Positions 53,701-62,635 of a stretch of DNA of 64,000 nucleotides are shown piece by piece. The notes beneath the pieces were generated by a model. The model made no database searches. It was not told the origin of the DNA and saw only the letters and a program-made list of their open reading frames with translations. The translations under genes and the position numbers were made by a program. Positions within the stretch are counted from its first letter, which is position 1. Each line of letters begins with the position of its first letter. The DNA is from Aquimarina sp. MMG016 (GTDB taxonomy: Bacteria > Bacteroidota > Bacteroidia > Flavobacteriales > Flavobacteriaceae), in NCBI RefSeq assembly GCF_018100805.1, contig NZ_JAGJEA010000019.1, forward strand, positions 1-64,000, written 5' to 3'.

Positions 53701-53970
53701 TCAAAACCTTAAAAAGCTTTTAGCAACACTTTTAGTTTCTCCCTGTACTTTAATTGTATACATCCCTGTTGGAAATGAATCCAGTGAAATTGTATTCCGG
53801 ATGGATAAGTTTTTTCCTTTTTTTATTAAGTCTCCGTTTTTATTAAATACTTCATAATATGCTTTGGGCATATAATAGTTGAAATCAATATAAACTTTAC
53901 CCAATAAAGGATTAGAAAAAATCTGAAATGAAATATCGGTAAAACTCTGTAAAGGTGTTGATAAAATCAT
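53701..53970 (-). CDS. Orphan T9SS sorting-domain-like protein (89 aa)
   Basis: Almost the whole frame is a Por-secretion-tail-like domain: FQIFSNPLLGKVYIDF (the PNP motif is SNP), YYEVFNKNGDLIKKG, LDSFPTGMYTIKVQG and the terminal KSFLRF. There is no signal peptide and no passenger. It has a terminator downstream and paired TACGTA palindromes upstream (54025-54040). It is either the surviving end of a lost secreted protein or a small independent protein. The ATG at 53970 is the only canonical start; the frame remains open back to about 54050 without a Met. Confidence 0.6.
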   Translation of the reverse strand: MILSTPLQSFTDISFQIFSNPLLGKVYIDFNYYMPKAYYEVFNKNGDLIKKGKNLSIRNTISLDSFPTGMYTIKVQGETKSVAKSFLRF

Positions 53971-54024
53971 TTTTTCAGTTAATTGATTTACATCAAATAT
54001 ATAAAATACTATACCGCAAGTATA

Positions 54025-54040
54025 TACGTAACCATACGTA
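54025..54040. promoter_or_regulatory. Paired TACGTA palindromes
   Basis: ATACGTAA occurs twice with a 10-base period, one helical turn, and each copy contains the palindrome TACGTA. The pair lies between the response-regulator stop (54058) and the orphan tail gene (53970), so it could be a binding site for the adjacent LuxR-type regulator (inference). Confidence 0.35.
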
Positions 54041-54057
54041 ATCGTGAAGAATCTATA

Positions 54058-54690
54058 TTAAAGAAACAACTCTTTATTTCTTTGAGCCCAAATCAGTAAT
54101 GCATTAGGTTTTTGATCCAGATCAAGTTTACGAATGATATTCGCGCGATGTTTTTCTACAGTTCTAGCTGAAATACTTAAAAACTCAGCAATTCCGGCAC
54201 TGGTCATTTCATCCGAAATTAATTTAAGGATTTTAATCTCTGAAGGTGTCAATTTTTCTATGATTTCATGGTTTCCTGAGCCCTGTGTAAATCGTTTATA
54301 TATCTTCTCGCTAAAATAAGGCTCGCCTTTCACCACACTAGCAATACAAGCTTCTATTTCATCTAAAGCAAATTCCTTTAATAAATATCCGTGAATATCA
54401 TATTTAACAGCAACTTCAAAGAATTTTTTCTCTTTATGCAGTGTAATCAATATAACCTTAGTCTTTATTTGATGCCTTTTACATTTCTTCGCTATTTCGA
54501 CACCTGTAAGATTAGGCATTTCGATATCTAAAATAGCTATATCTGGCTTTTCTTTTATAATAGTATTATATGCTGAAAGTCCATCATTACAAGTAGCTAT
54601 AATGTTATATTTCTTTTCTTTCAGAAATTCTTCAAGCCCTTTTAATAATAATGGATGATCATCTGCTATAAGTATGTCTGGTTTAAACAT
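54058..54690 (-). CDS. LuxR/NarL-type response regulator
   Basis: 210 residues. Receiver at about 1-120 (PDILIADDHPLLLKGLEEF, phospho-Asp in IAILDIEMPNLTG, Thr in VILITLH, Lys in YLLKEFA) and a LuxR helix-turn-helix at about 145-205 (LTPSEIKILKLISDEMTSA, ISARTVEKHRANIIRKL). It overlaps the kinase gene by 8 bases and is its evident partner. Confidence 0.95.
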   Translation of the reverse strand: MFKPDILIADDHPLLLKGLEEFLKEKKYNIIATCNDGLSAYNTIIKEKPDIAILDIEMPNLTGVEIAKKCKRHQIKTKVILITLHKEKKFFEVAVKYDIHGYLLKEFALDEIEACIASVVKGEPYFSEKIYKRFTQGSGNHEIIEKLTPSEIKILKLISDEMTSAGIAEFLSISARTVEKHRANIIRKLDLDQKPNALLIWAQRNKELFL

Positions 54691-56737
54691 GTTTTGGAAT
54701 ATTGAAGATAAGTGTGGTTCCCTGGTTAATCTCAGAAAGGATTTTAAAATTAGCTTTTAAAAACTTTGATCTCTCGCTCAATGTTTTTAAGCCAATTTTT
54801 GAAGTAGAGGACTTTTCTTTCGAAACATCAAATCCTTTACCATTATCCTTAATAACTATTTCTATATTATTTGCTTTATTAACCACTTTTATCTCGGCAG
54901 ACCGGGCATTAGAATGCTTTAGTATATTATTAAAGCTTTCCTGAACTAACCTATAAATATTAATTTCCTTTTCTTGGTCAAAAACCTCATCGATATTATC
55001 GATTTCAGCGCTAATGAACATATCATAATTCTCATCAATCATTTCTACACTACTTTGTAGAGTAACCGTAAGGCCTAGTTCTTCCAGCTTAAATGGATGT
55101 AAACTTCTAGATATCGCACGTACCTCATCTATAACTCCATCTACAACTTGTGAAGTTTTTTCATCATTATTTTGCTTTACCCGGGACTTTACCAATAACA
55201 AACTTTGCCCCACACTATCGTGTAAATCTTTAGAAATTCGTTTACTAACTCGTTCTTGGGTTTGTAAGAGCTCTTGTAAAAATGATTGTTGCATTTTTTT
55301 ATTGCGTATCAACAAAATTCTATTCCTGTATAGATATAATGAAAGGAAGAAAAGACTCAATCCAATACCTCCAAAAATTATCAAATTTAGTCTAGCCTTA
55401 TTTTTTGCCTCCAAAGCCAGAATGTTTGCCTCCTGAACTGCTATTTTACTATCTCGTTTTTCTGTCTCATATAGTGTCTGATAATAAATAACACTATTAG
55501 ATCTGGTTAAATTATATATAGAATCTTTTAATACTAAATGCCTATCTAAATGTACCAAAGCCTGAGGATGGTTATTCAGTTTTTTATTGACCTCATAAAG
55601 CTCTTTTTCTATATGCACCTGCCCTCTTATATCGTTTGCTTTCTTGAATATTTTTATCTCTTCTTCGAAAACTGGTTTTGCATCTTCATATTTACCCTCA
55701 GCCATTTTAACCCTTCCTAAAGCTTTTAGATAAAAAATCCTATCAAAAGGGCTATTTACCAAATCCTCTTCCAACTGAATAGTATCCAAATATTTTCTAG
55801 CTATTTCAGGCTTACCTTGTTTAGCATAAAATTCCGCAAGATATGATCGTACCACAAAACTTTGATTAGGAAATTGATTTTGCTTTTTTGATAATTCTAA
55901 TGCCTTTAACAAAGCCTCTTCTTGTTTATCAAACTCTTTTCTTTTTACAAAATCTCTAGAATCATTAACGCTTAACTCCGACAATACTGAATAGTCTTTA
56001 TTTTCCTTACTATTAAGTAAAGCTTTTATTTCTTGCCTTACTCTAAATGACTCATCTAATAAATATAATTGGCTAAAGATATTGGACTCTCCTATTTTGG
56101 TTAATGCCACATAAGAAGTATCTCCTAGTTTTGCATATAGATCTCTGGCAGACTGATACTTAAGGATAGCTTGAGTTAGATTCCCTATTCGTTCATTCGC
56201 TTGACCATTAAAAAAGATCGCATCTGCCTCAAAAATAGAGTCTTTGGTTTGGTGATATATTTTTTCTGCTCTTTGATAATCTAATATTGCTTTTTTTAAA
56301 TCATCAATCTGAAAATTAGCACCTGCTCTTTTCAAATACAAATGCCCTAAATTTTTTCTTTTTTTTATTTTAAGGCTATCCTTAATAATATTATTTACTA
56401 TTACTAAAGCAGAATCGGGTTTACCCGCAGAAGTCAGATAAAAATATGTGAACCGCGATGTCCTAAATGCAGCCAAGTCAATACTATCCAATTCTCTCGC
56501 AAGAGCAATATACTGAAGTTCATATTTTGGATAGTTTTTTTTATAAAAAACTGGATCTATAGATTGCAGCTTTGATATTTCTTTTGAAACAGAATCAAAG
56601 AGTTCTAGTTTTTTAATTTTATCTACCTCATTTTCAACTTGATTGATAAGATTGAGAACCGATTCTTTTTCTTGAGAAAAAACACAAAAATGGATACCAA
56701 GAATGAAAATATATAAGGGTAGGTTGGTTTTAAACAT
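54683..56737 (-). CDS. Sensor histidine kinase with TPR sensor (HisKA_3/NarX-like)
   Basis: 684 residues. Signal peptide (LPLYIFILGIHFCVFSQ), a TPR-rich periplasmic region at about 40-420 (LGHLYLKRAGANFQIDDLKKA), one membrane helix (LIIFGGIGLSLFFLSLYLY), the HisKA_3 box with phospho-His in KRISKDLHDSVGQSLLLVK, and a compact ATPase domain (VQESFNNILKHSNARSAEI, IKDNGKGFDV). It phosphorylates the regulator encoded just downstream. The likely input is envelope or nutritional, but unknown. Confidence 0.94.
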   Translation of the reverse strand: MFKTNLPLYIFILGIHFCVFSQEKESVLNLINQVENEVDKIKKLELFDSVSKEISKLQSIDPVFYKKNYPKYELQYIALARELDSIDLAAFRTSRFTYFYLTSAGKPDSALVIVNNIIKDSLKIKKRKNLGHLYLKRAGANFQIDDLKKAILDYQRAEKIYHQTKDSIFEADAIFFNGQANERIGNLTQAILKYQSARDLYAKLGDTSYVALTKIGESNIFSQLYLLDESFRVRQEIKALLNSKENKDYSVLSELSVNDSRDFVKRKEFDKQEEALLKALELSKKQNQFPNQSFVVRSYLAEFYAKQGKPEIARKYLDTIQLEEDLVNSPFDRIFYLKALGRVKMAEGKYEDAKPVFEEEIKIFKKANDIRGQVHIEKELYEVNKKLNNHPQALVHLDRHLVLKDSIYNLTRSNSVIYYQTLYETEKRDSKIAVQEANILALEAKNKARLNLIIFGGIGLSLFFLSLYLYRNRILLIRNKKMQQSFLQELLQTQERVSKRISKDLHDSVGQSLLLVKSRVKQNNDEKTSQVVDGVIDEVRAISRSLHPFKLEELGLTVTLQSSVEMIDENYDMFISAEIDNIDEVFDQEKEINIYRLVQESFNNILKHSNARSAEIKVVNKANNIEIVIKDNGKGFDVSKEKSSTSKIGLKTLSERSKFLKANFKILSEINQGTTLIFNIPKHV

Positions 56738-56814
56738 TTTTATTAAGAGTATTTGCTAACGCAAGATACGCAGAAATGTATTTTTGACATACTACAAATT
56801 TCATTATCCTAAAA

Positions 56815-56970
56815 TCAATAAATACTATTTTTCTCAAAATAAGAAATTTCTCCTGCTTAGGGAGTGATTATAATTCTATCCCTCTCACCTGCAGTCGTTA
56901 TCGCGGCAGAAATAGTTGAATATGCACCACCAGAACCATTTCCTCTTAATAAACAATAAATAAGTCTGTT
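56815..56970 (-). pseudogene. Relic of a T9SS-style right-handed beta-helix protein
   Basis: On the minus strand a frame reads LLRGNGSGGAYSTISAAI and then TTAGERDRIIITP, stops at TAA (56857-56859), and continues in the same frame as AGEISYFEKNSIY before another stop. The order resembles the N-terminal coil of secreted parallel beta-helix proteins (GxGGxxSTIxAAI, DxIIIxPxAGxxSYxE). There is no start codon or remaining body. I read it as a degraded gene end; alternatively it is chance, given its length. Confidence 0.35.
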
Positions 56971-57004
56971 GCAAAATCTTATAAACCATAGCAGAAAAGA
57001 AGAA

Positions 57005-57129
57005 ATCCCGACGTGTAGTAGGGTTAGTTCGATCATCTATTTTCGATACGCTGCGTTTACCAAAGAAAACATCATAATATCTTCAGAAGATCCCGCTCTA
57101 CAGCGGGATTAGTTCGATCATCTATTTTC
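57005..57129. repeat. Pair of 40-base REP-like hairpin repeats
   Basis: Two copies, 57005-57044 and 57090-57129, start 85 bases apart. Each begins ATCCCG, continues to GGG and ends with the same 21-base string (TTAGTTCGATCATC, then TATTTTC). In copy 2 ATCCCGCT (57090-57097) pairs perfectly with AGCGGGAT (57102-57109); copy 1 is degenerate in the stem. An inverted CTATTTTCA/TGAAAATAG pair follows copy 2. They lie in the longest gene-free stretch of the window (56738-57246). Confidence 0.65.
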
Positions 57130-57246
57130 AAAAGCTAACGCATTGAAAATAGGATCTCACTAAAAAGCGAAAGGTGCGCCAACCACAGCACACCTTCCTA
57201 ACAACCTAACCAATAAATAAACAAACCAAGTCAGTCGGATGACTGA

Positions 57247-58554
57247 CTATAGGTACTTTTCAAAATTTCTTACACGTATGGTTGCTCTTAGATCGTGTAA
57301 CAAATTGTATAAACCAAAGAATGTACGATTGATATATAGGAAATGTTTACTTCCTCTATTACCATTCATTTTTCTTAGTTCTGTATCTTTAGAATATTTC
57401 TCACTTAATTCTGTAATCCCATTCCAGAAACTTTCATCAGCAAAATCAAAAGTATCTGCCTGAAAAGGTTTTGTAAAAAGACTTAACATTTCATGGAACA
57501 ACTCCGAGAAGAATTGTCTTTCTTCGGGGGAATCATCTTCTCGGAGTATTTCCAGCTGAAACATTTTTCGGGCAAAAAAATGGGAATCGTCAATATTTTT
57601 CTTCTCAGCCAATTCGAAATATGGTGTATAAAAATCCATCGGAACTTTCTTAACACAACCAAAATCTATGGCAATCAAATTATCTTCTTTGTCCACTAAA
57701 AAATTTCCCGGATGCGGATCTGCATGTACTGCTTTGAGGATATGCATCTGATACATATAAAAATCCCAAAGCGCTTGTCCTACTTTATTTGCTTTTTCTT
57801 GATCTTTATTTTGTTTTGCAAATTCGCTAAGATGTAAGCCATCCATCCAATCCATAGTAATAATACGCTTACTGGATAGATCTTCATAATACTCAGGAAA
57901 TCTAAGATTAGGAATTTTGGTACAAGCTTTAGTAATATCTTTACTCTGCTGAACCTCTAATACATAATCTGTTTCTTCCAAAAGCTTTCCTTCTAGCTCT
58001 TTAAAATATTTTTCTGAGTCTTTACCTTTGAGATTAAACATTCTGATGGCGATGGGCTTTACCATCGCCAAGTCAGAACTTATACTGTTTGCAACTCCAG
58101 GATATTGGATTTTCACAGCAAGTTTTTTCCCATCTTTATTTGCTTTGTGTACCTGTCCGATACTCGCCGCATTTACAGATTGAGTTGCAAACGTATCATA
58201 TAACTCTTCTGGATATTTTCCGTGATATTTTTTGAATGTTTTTCTTACTAATGGAGCTGATAAGGGAGGAACACTAAATTGTGCCAAAGAAAATCTTTCT
58301 ACATAGGCATTAGGCAGTAAATTCTTTTCCATAGAAAGCATTTGAGCCACTTTTAATGCGCTTCCCTTTAGGTTTTTAAGCCCATCATAAATATCCGCTG
58401 CATTATCTTCGTTCAGCTCCTCCTTTGTAAGGTTAGGATTTACAGCTTTCTTTCCATAATACTTTAGATAGTTACCTCCAACCTTTACTCCGGTTTTTAC
58501 TAATTCTGCAGTACGACCTAATTTGCTTGTTGGTATTTTATCTATTGTTTTCAT
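57247..58554 (-). CDS. ABC1/UbiB-family atypical kinase
   Basis: 435 residues. ABC1 landmarks: KxGQ-like ALKVAQMLSMEKNLLP, the Ala-rich loop AASIGQVHKANKDGKKLAVKIQYPG with the ATP Lys, LLEETDYVLEVQQ, MDGLHLSEF, and catalytic VHADPHPGNFLV plus IDFGCVK. Family members support quinone synthesis or lipid homeostasis; here ubiquinone is unlikely in this phylum, so the target is open. It lies 39 bases after a TetR-like gene in the same direction. Confidence 0.9.
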   Translation of the reverse strand: MKTIDKIPTSKLGRTAELVKTGVKVGGNYLKYYGKKAVNPNLTKEELNEDNAADIYDGLKNLKGSALKVAQMLSMEKNLLPNAYVERFSLAQFSVPPLSAPLVRKTFKKYHGKYPEELYDTFATQSVNAASIGQVHKANKDGKKLAVKIQYPGVANSISSDLAMVKPIAIRMFNLKGKDSEKYFKELEGKLLEETDYVLEVQQSKDITKACTKIPNLRFPEYYEDLSSKRIITMDWMDGLHLSEFAKQNKDQEKANKVGQALWDFYMYQMHILKAVHADPHPGNFLVDKEDNLIAIDFGCVKKVPMDFYTPYFELAEKKNIDDSHFFARKMFQLEILREDDSPEERQFFSELFHEMLSLFTKPFQADTFDFADESFWNGITELSEKYSKDTELRKMNGNRGSKHFLYINRTFFGLYNLLHDLRATIRVRNFEKYL

Positions 58555-58593
58555 TTATACTTGGAGAGTCTATAATTAATAAATTTCCTTACA

Positions 58594-59259
58594 TTAATTC
58601 CACATCCATTTCTCCTTCCATAGAAATTTTCCAAAATCCAATACATTATTTAATGGTGTATTATCAAAAAGATCAAAAATGGTGTTTACTGATTTTTCTA
58701 TGGCTACATCGGTTTTTTCAAAACCAGGTGATTCATCATCTACCCAAAATTTTAATAAGAACAAAAATTGCAACCAAGCTCCTTCAGAAAATATGGAAAC
58801 AGGATTTTTAGTTATTTTATATAGTTTTTCGTCGTTATCTTGTTCTATAAGCTCTGAAGCAAATCCTTTAATATGTTTTCTTAATCCTTTTAACTGCTCT
58901 AAATTCTTAAAAGGGACCTTATGTGCTTGTAACGAGAATAAAACATAGCTTCTATTTAAATTTAATAGCTCAAAAAGTGTATAAAAAAGCGTTAGCATTT
59001 TATCTCTACTAGAAAACCCTCCATATTCTTTATTCTTATTCATTGCATCTAGAGTCGTTGTAAAAAAGGCATTCCATATTCCTTTATTTAGACTCTCTAG
59101 GCTTCCGAAAAAACTATAGAAGTCTTCTTCTTTTATTTTTGATGCTTTACAAAACTTGTATACAGATTTCGGGTAACCATCATGTTCCAAAACATAATTC
59201 ATATATCTGGAAATTATTTCTTGATGATCTATCGCTTGCTTTTTATTGGATGCTGACAT
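58594..59259 (-). CDS. TetR-family regulator paired with the ABC1 kinase
   Basis: 221 residues, helical. The N-terminal 60 residues have a TetR-like helix-turn-helix (HQEIISRYMNYVLEHDGYP, VYKFCKASKIKEEDFYSFF, LESLNKGIWNAFF); the rest is a ligand-type helical domain ending in a Trp-rich WKEKWMWN. The TetR-ABC1 pair is a recurrent arrangement in Bacteroidota. Regulation of the kinase gene is inference from adjacency. Confidence 0.8.
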   Translation of the reverse strand: MSASNKKQAIDHQEIISRYMNYVLEHDGYPKSVYKFCKASKIKEEDFYSFFGSLESLNKGIWNAFFTTTLDAMNKNKEYGGFSSRDKMLTLFYTLFELLNLNRSYVLFSLQAHKVPFKNLEQLKGLRKHIKGFASELIEQDNDEKLYKITKNPVSIFSEGAWLQFLFLLKFWVDDESPGFEKTDVAIEKSVNTIFDLFDNTPLNNVLDFGKFLWKEKWMWN

Positions 59260-59424
59260 AACTACTGATTATATGTAAATATATGAATTGTTTAATTTTT
59301 TTTATAAAAAGTTAAACAAAAAATTTGTTAAAGTTGTTTCAAGAAAATTGAAAGGTCTATTTTTCGATTATTATAGACGTAATTAACCTTAATAACTTAC
59401 TGTTTTGGCAAAAAAGTAACCTTA

Positions 59425-59454
59425 CAATGTCAGTTTGTCAGCCAATCGACATTG
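59425..59454 (+). promoter_or_regulatory. Candidate stress operator upstream of htpG
   Basis: An inverted repeat CAATGTC (59425-59431) with GACATTG (59448-59454) encloses a direct repeat TGTCA-3-TGTCA (59429-59441). A second TGACA lies just downstream (59465-59469). It is 59 bases before the htpG ATG, in a 253-base gene-free region. A heat-shock role is inference. Confidence 0.4.
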
Positions 59455-59512
59455 GTATTTTTTTTGACAATAGAGATTTCATAAAGAGATAATTAAATAA
59501 ATATTATAAAAT

Positions 59513-61402
59513 ATGGCAACAGGAAATATTAATGTATCGGTAGAAAACATTTTTCCTTTAATCAAAAAGTTCTTGTATTCTGATCATGAAATCTTCTTAA
59601 GAGAACTTATATCTAATGCAACCGACGCAACTTTAAAGCTAAAACACTTAACCAATATTGGCGAAACCAAAGTAGAATATGGCAATCCGTTGATCGAAGT
59701 TAAGATAGACAAAGACAAAAAGCAGCTTCATATAGTTGACCAAGGAATTGGTATGACAGCAGAAGAAGTTGAAAAATACATTAATCAAGTTGCATTCTCA
59801 GGAGCAGAAGAATTTCTAGAAAAATATAAGGATAGTGCTAAAGACTCAGGAATTATAGGTCATTTTGGACTTGGTTTCTATTCTGCTTTTATGGTAGCTG
59901 ATAAAGTAGAAATCATTACTAAATCCTATAAAGATGAGCCTGCTGCTCATTGGACTTGTGATGGTTCTCCAACTTATACTATTGAAGCACATGATAAAAC
60001 AGAAAGAGGAACTGAAATTATTCTTCATATTGGTGAAGATGACACTGAGTTTCTTGAAGAGGCAAGAATTAGAGAGTTATTAGTAAAGTATAATAAGTTT
60101 ATGCCGGTATCCATAAAATTTGGTACTAAAACTGAAACTTTACCAAAACCTGAAGGTGCTAAAGAAGAAGACCCTGCTCCAACTCAGGAAGTAGATAATA
60201 TTATCAACAATCCTAACCCTGCGTGGACAAAACAACCTGCTGATCTTAAGGATGAAGACTACAAAGGTTTTTATCGTGAATTGTATCCTATGCAGTTCGA
60301 AGAACCTTTATTTAATATTCACCTTAATGTAGATTATCCTTTTAACCTTACCGGAATTTTATATTTCCCAAAACTAGGTCAGGATATGAATATGCAAAAA
60401 GACAGAATTCAATTATATCAAAACCAAGTATTCGTAACCGACAACGTAGAAGGAATTGTACCAGAGTTTCTTACCATGCTTCGTGGAGTAATTGATTCTC
60501 CTGACATTCCATTAAATGTATCTCGTTCTTACCTTCAAGCGGATGGTAATGTAAAGAAGATATCTAGCTATATTACTCGTAAAGTTGCGGATAAATTGAG
60601 TTCTATGTTCAAGAACAGTAGAGAGGATTTTGAACAAAAATGGAATGATATTAAGATTGTAATTGAGTACGGAATGCTTTCTGAAGAAAAATTCTTCGAA
60701 AAAGCTGACAAATTTGCTTTATATCCTACAGTTGATGATACCTACTTGACTTTTGAAGAGTTACAAGAAAAGATCAAAGACAATCAAACAGATAAGGATG
60801 ATAAATTAGTCGTTCTTTATGCGTCAAATAAAGATGATCAGCACGCTTATATTGCTGCAGCAAAAGATAAAGGATATGAAGTATTACTTCTAGATTCTCC
60901 AATTGTTTCTCATTTGATTCAAAAATTAGAAACCAGTAAAGAAAATATCACTTTTGTTCGTGTAGATTCGGATCACGTAGATAATTTGATCAAGAAAGAT
61001 GAAGAAACTATCTCTAAATTATCTGATGAAGAAAAAGAAGTTCTAAAAGGAGATTTAGAAAAAGTGATTCCTGCTGAGAAATATACCGTACAATTAGAAG
61101 CTATGGATAGCGATGCTGCTCCATTTATGATTACACAACCCGAGTTTATGCGTCGTATGAAAGAGATGCAACAAACAGGCGGTGGAGGCGGTATGTTTGG
61201 TATGGGTAATATGCCTGAAATGTATAATCTGATTGTAAATACCAACCATGAATTGGTCTCTCAAATCAAGGACACAAAAACCGATAAAAAGAAAGAGCGC
61301 TTGATTAAACAATCTCTTGACTTAGCTAGACTTTCTCAGAATTTATTAAAAGGAGAAGAACTAACTGCTTTTATTAATCGTAGTTTTGATATGATAAAGT
61401 AG
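59513..61402 (+). CDS. htpG: HtpG (Hsp90) chaperone
   Basis: 629 residues, cytoplasmic ATP-dependent chaperone. GHKL ATPase motifs: EIFLRELISNATDATLKL, IVDQGIGMTAEEV, GHFGLGFYSAFMVAD, RGTEIILHI. The middle domain has RELYPMQFEEPLFNIHLN and the catalytic-loop Arg in PLNVSRSYLQAD. The C-terminal part contains a Met/Gly-rich loop (MQQTGGGGGMFGMGNMPEM) before the dimerisation helices. Confidence 0.95.
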   Translation: MATGNINVSVENIFPLIKKFLYSDHEIFLRELISNATDATLKLKHLTNIGETKVEYGNPLIEVKIDKDKKQLHIVDQGIGMTAEEVEKYINQVAFSGAEEFLEKYKDSAKDSGIIGHFGLGFYSAFMVADKVEIITKSYKDEPAAHWTCDGSPTYTIEAHDKTERGTEIILHIGEDDTEFLEEARIRELLVKYNKFMPVSIKFGTKTETLPKPEGAKEEDPAPTQEVDNIINNPNPAWTKQPADLKDEDYKGFYRELYPMQFEEPLFNIHLNVDYPFNLTGILYFPKLGQDMNMQKDRIQLYQNQVFVTDNVEGIVPEFLTMLRGVIDSPDIPLNVSRSYLQADGNVKKISSYITRKVADKLSSMFKNSREDFEQKWNDIKIVIEYGMLSEEKFFEKADKFALYPTVDDTYLTFEELQEKIKDNQTDKDDKLVVLYASNKDDQHAYIAAAKDKGYEVLLLDSPIVSHLIQKLETSKENITFVRVDSDHVDNLIKKDEETISKLSDEEKEVLKGDLEKVIPAEKYTVQLEAMDSDAAPFMITQPEFMRRMKEMQQTGGGGGMFGMGNMPEMYNLIVNTNHELVSQIKDTKTDKKKERLIKQSLDLARLSQNLLKGEELTAFINRSFDMIK

Positions 61403-61465
61403 TGAGTAGTAGTTAGTGAGTCACGCTCGTAGGGGTTAGACAAATCTAATATTAGAAGTTAATAC

Positions 61466-61495
61466 AAACCGCTTTAACATCAGTTTTAGCGGTTT
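61466..61495 (+). terminator. Terminator of htpG
   Basis: AAACCGCT (61466-61473) pairs with AGCGGTTT (61488-61495), followed by a T-run, 64 bases after the stop. Confidence 0.75.
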
Positions 61496-61535
61496 TTTTA
61501 TGAAAACCTAAAATATTGTGAAAACATTTTTTTAG

Positions 61536-61557
61536 TTAGGATTCCTTACTATATTTG
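61536..61557 (+). promoter_or_regulatory. MarR-type operator and promoter of the CPVC protein gene
   Basis: TTAGGATTCCTTA (61536-61548) is one base from the perfect palindrome TTAGGATTCCTAA. One base later comes the -7 element TATATTTG (61550-61557), 37 bases before the ATG. An operator touching the promoter fits repression. Confidence 0.6.
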
Positions 61558-61594
61558 TAATGAAATTTTGTCTAACTATTAAAATCTTAAACAA

Positions 61595-61828
61595 ATGAAT
61601 AAATCAATTTTTTATCATGCCGGTTGCCCGGTTTGCGTAAGTGCAGAACAGGATATTGTAACTCTTATAGGCGCTACTAATATAGAGATTATACACCTTG
61701 GCGAAGATCGTTCACAGATCGAAACCGCAGAAAAAGCTGGTGTGCAATCCGTTCCTGCTCTACTAACTCCAAATGGAAATGTGTTGCATATTAACTATGG
61801 TGCATCTATAGCTGATGTAAAAGGGTAA
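61595..61828 (+). CDS. Small thioredoxin/glutaredoxin-like protein with CPVC site
   Basis: 77 residues, thioredoxin-like fold: strand, active site HAGCPVCVSAEQD (Cys11 and Cys14), strand EIIHLGE, and the cis-Pro loop VQSVPALLT. No signal peptide. Its small size and CPVC motif resemble glutaredoxin-like reductases. First gene of the MarR-linked cluster; its operator suggests induction by whatever the MarR protein senses, perhaps thiol stress (inference). Confidence 0.85.
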   Translation: MNKSIFYHAGCPVCVSAEQDIVTLIGATNIEIIHLGEDRSQIETAEKAGVQSVPALLTPNGNVLHINYGASIADVKG

Positions 61829-61841
61829 TTTTTTTAATTCA

Positions 61842-61879
61842 AATAGTTAGGATTCCTAATTTAAAGAATCCTAACTATT
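61842..61879 (+). promoter_or_regulatory. Extended operator/hairpin upstream of the lipoprotein gene
   Basis: The perfect palindrome TTAGGATTCCTAA is at 61847-61859. A larger 14-bp inverted repeat (61842-61855 with 61866-61879, sense AATAGTTAGGATTC) surrounds it and adds another half-site. It may be both the MarR operator and a terminator-like stem after the CPVC gene. Confidence 0.6.
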
Positions 61880-61894
61880 CTCAAATATTTACAA

Positions 61895-62626
61895 ATGAAA
61901 AACAGAATTTTGACTTTAGTATTAATCATCTTATGTACTTCACTCAATGCTTGTGAAGAAAACGAAAAAATAAATGACAAAAACAATGATTTACAGATCA
62001 TAGATGCTTCTGTTATCCATGATACAGAAATAGCCAGTATTATCTGGGAAATTACGGTAAAAGGAAATGCTGGAGCCACTACTCCGAATCCAGTGGGGCA
62101 ATTACACGGTGCTCCGGTCTTAGGATATGTTTTTCCTACTACATTAAAACCAACTGATGTTGGGTTTAGTGAAACCGAAGGGATTTTGGCTTTAGCACTC
62201 ACTTCTCACCCTGACTTTGATGATACGCCTTTATGGGATGAAAACAATGATAGTGTATATGACAATGATGGTATTATTTGGCATCCTCATTGGGTAGTTT
62301 TACGTGAAGATAATAGAGTTGCAGGTGGGTTATCTGTAAAACAGTTTAACAAAGATGATAAGACTGTAAAACTTCCTCCCACCAATCCAGGGATGCCTAT
62401 GTATATGGATTCTCCCGGTTTTCAGGTAATTACTAAAGGAAATAATATAAAAGTGGTAATTCCTGACTATCGCATGAATCATAAAATTGACTTTAGATTT
62501 GATGCAGTTGCAGCTTATATGCAGGTTAATACAGAGATCAAAGACAAACCTATGCTTGGTGTTTATGAAGTATATAGCGTTTTGAGCACCGATCTTTCCC
62601 TTCCCTATACAGTTCAATCTAGATAA
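61895..62626 (+). CDS. Lipoprotein of unknown function in the MarR regulon
   Basis: 243 residues. Signal peptide with lipobox SLNACEENE near residue 20. The mature domain is beta-rich and His/Trp-containing (IASIIWEITVKGNAGATTP, GQLHGAPVLGYVFP, ILALALTSHPDFDDTPLWDE, GIIWHPHWVVL). I do not recognise the family. It sits behind the strongest copy of the operator and 9 bases before DUF2024. Confidence 0.75.
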   Translation: MKNRILTLVLIILCTSLNACEENEKINDKNNDLQIIDASVIHDTEIASIIWEITVKGNAGATTPNPVGQLHGAPVLGYVFPTTLKPTDVGFSETEGILALALTSHPDFDDTPLWDENNDSVYDNDGIIWHPHWVVLREDNRVAGGLSVKQFNKDDKTVKLPPTNPGMPMYMDSPGFQVITKGNNIKVVIPDYRMNHKIDFRFDAVAAYMQVNTEIKDKPMLGVYEVYSVLSTDLSLPYTVQSR

Positions 62627-62635
62627 TACATTAGA

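Noticed and set aside
57005..57129. Possible short CRISPR array
   Set aside because: Only two repeats, each with an internal hairpin and no regular spacers; no cas genes in the window.
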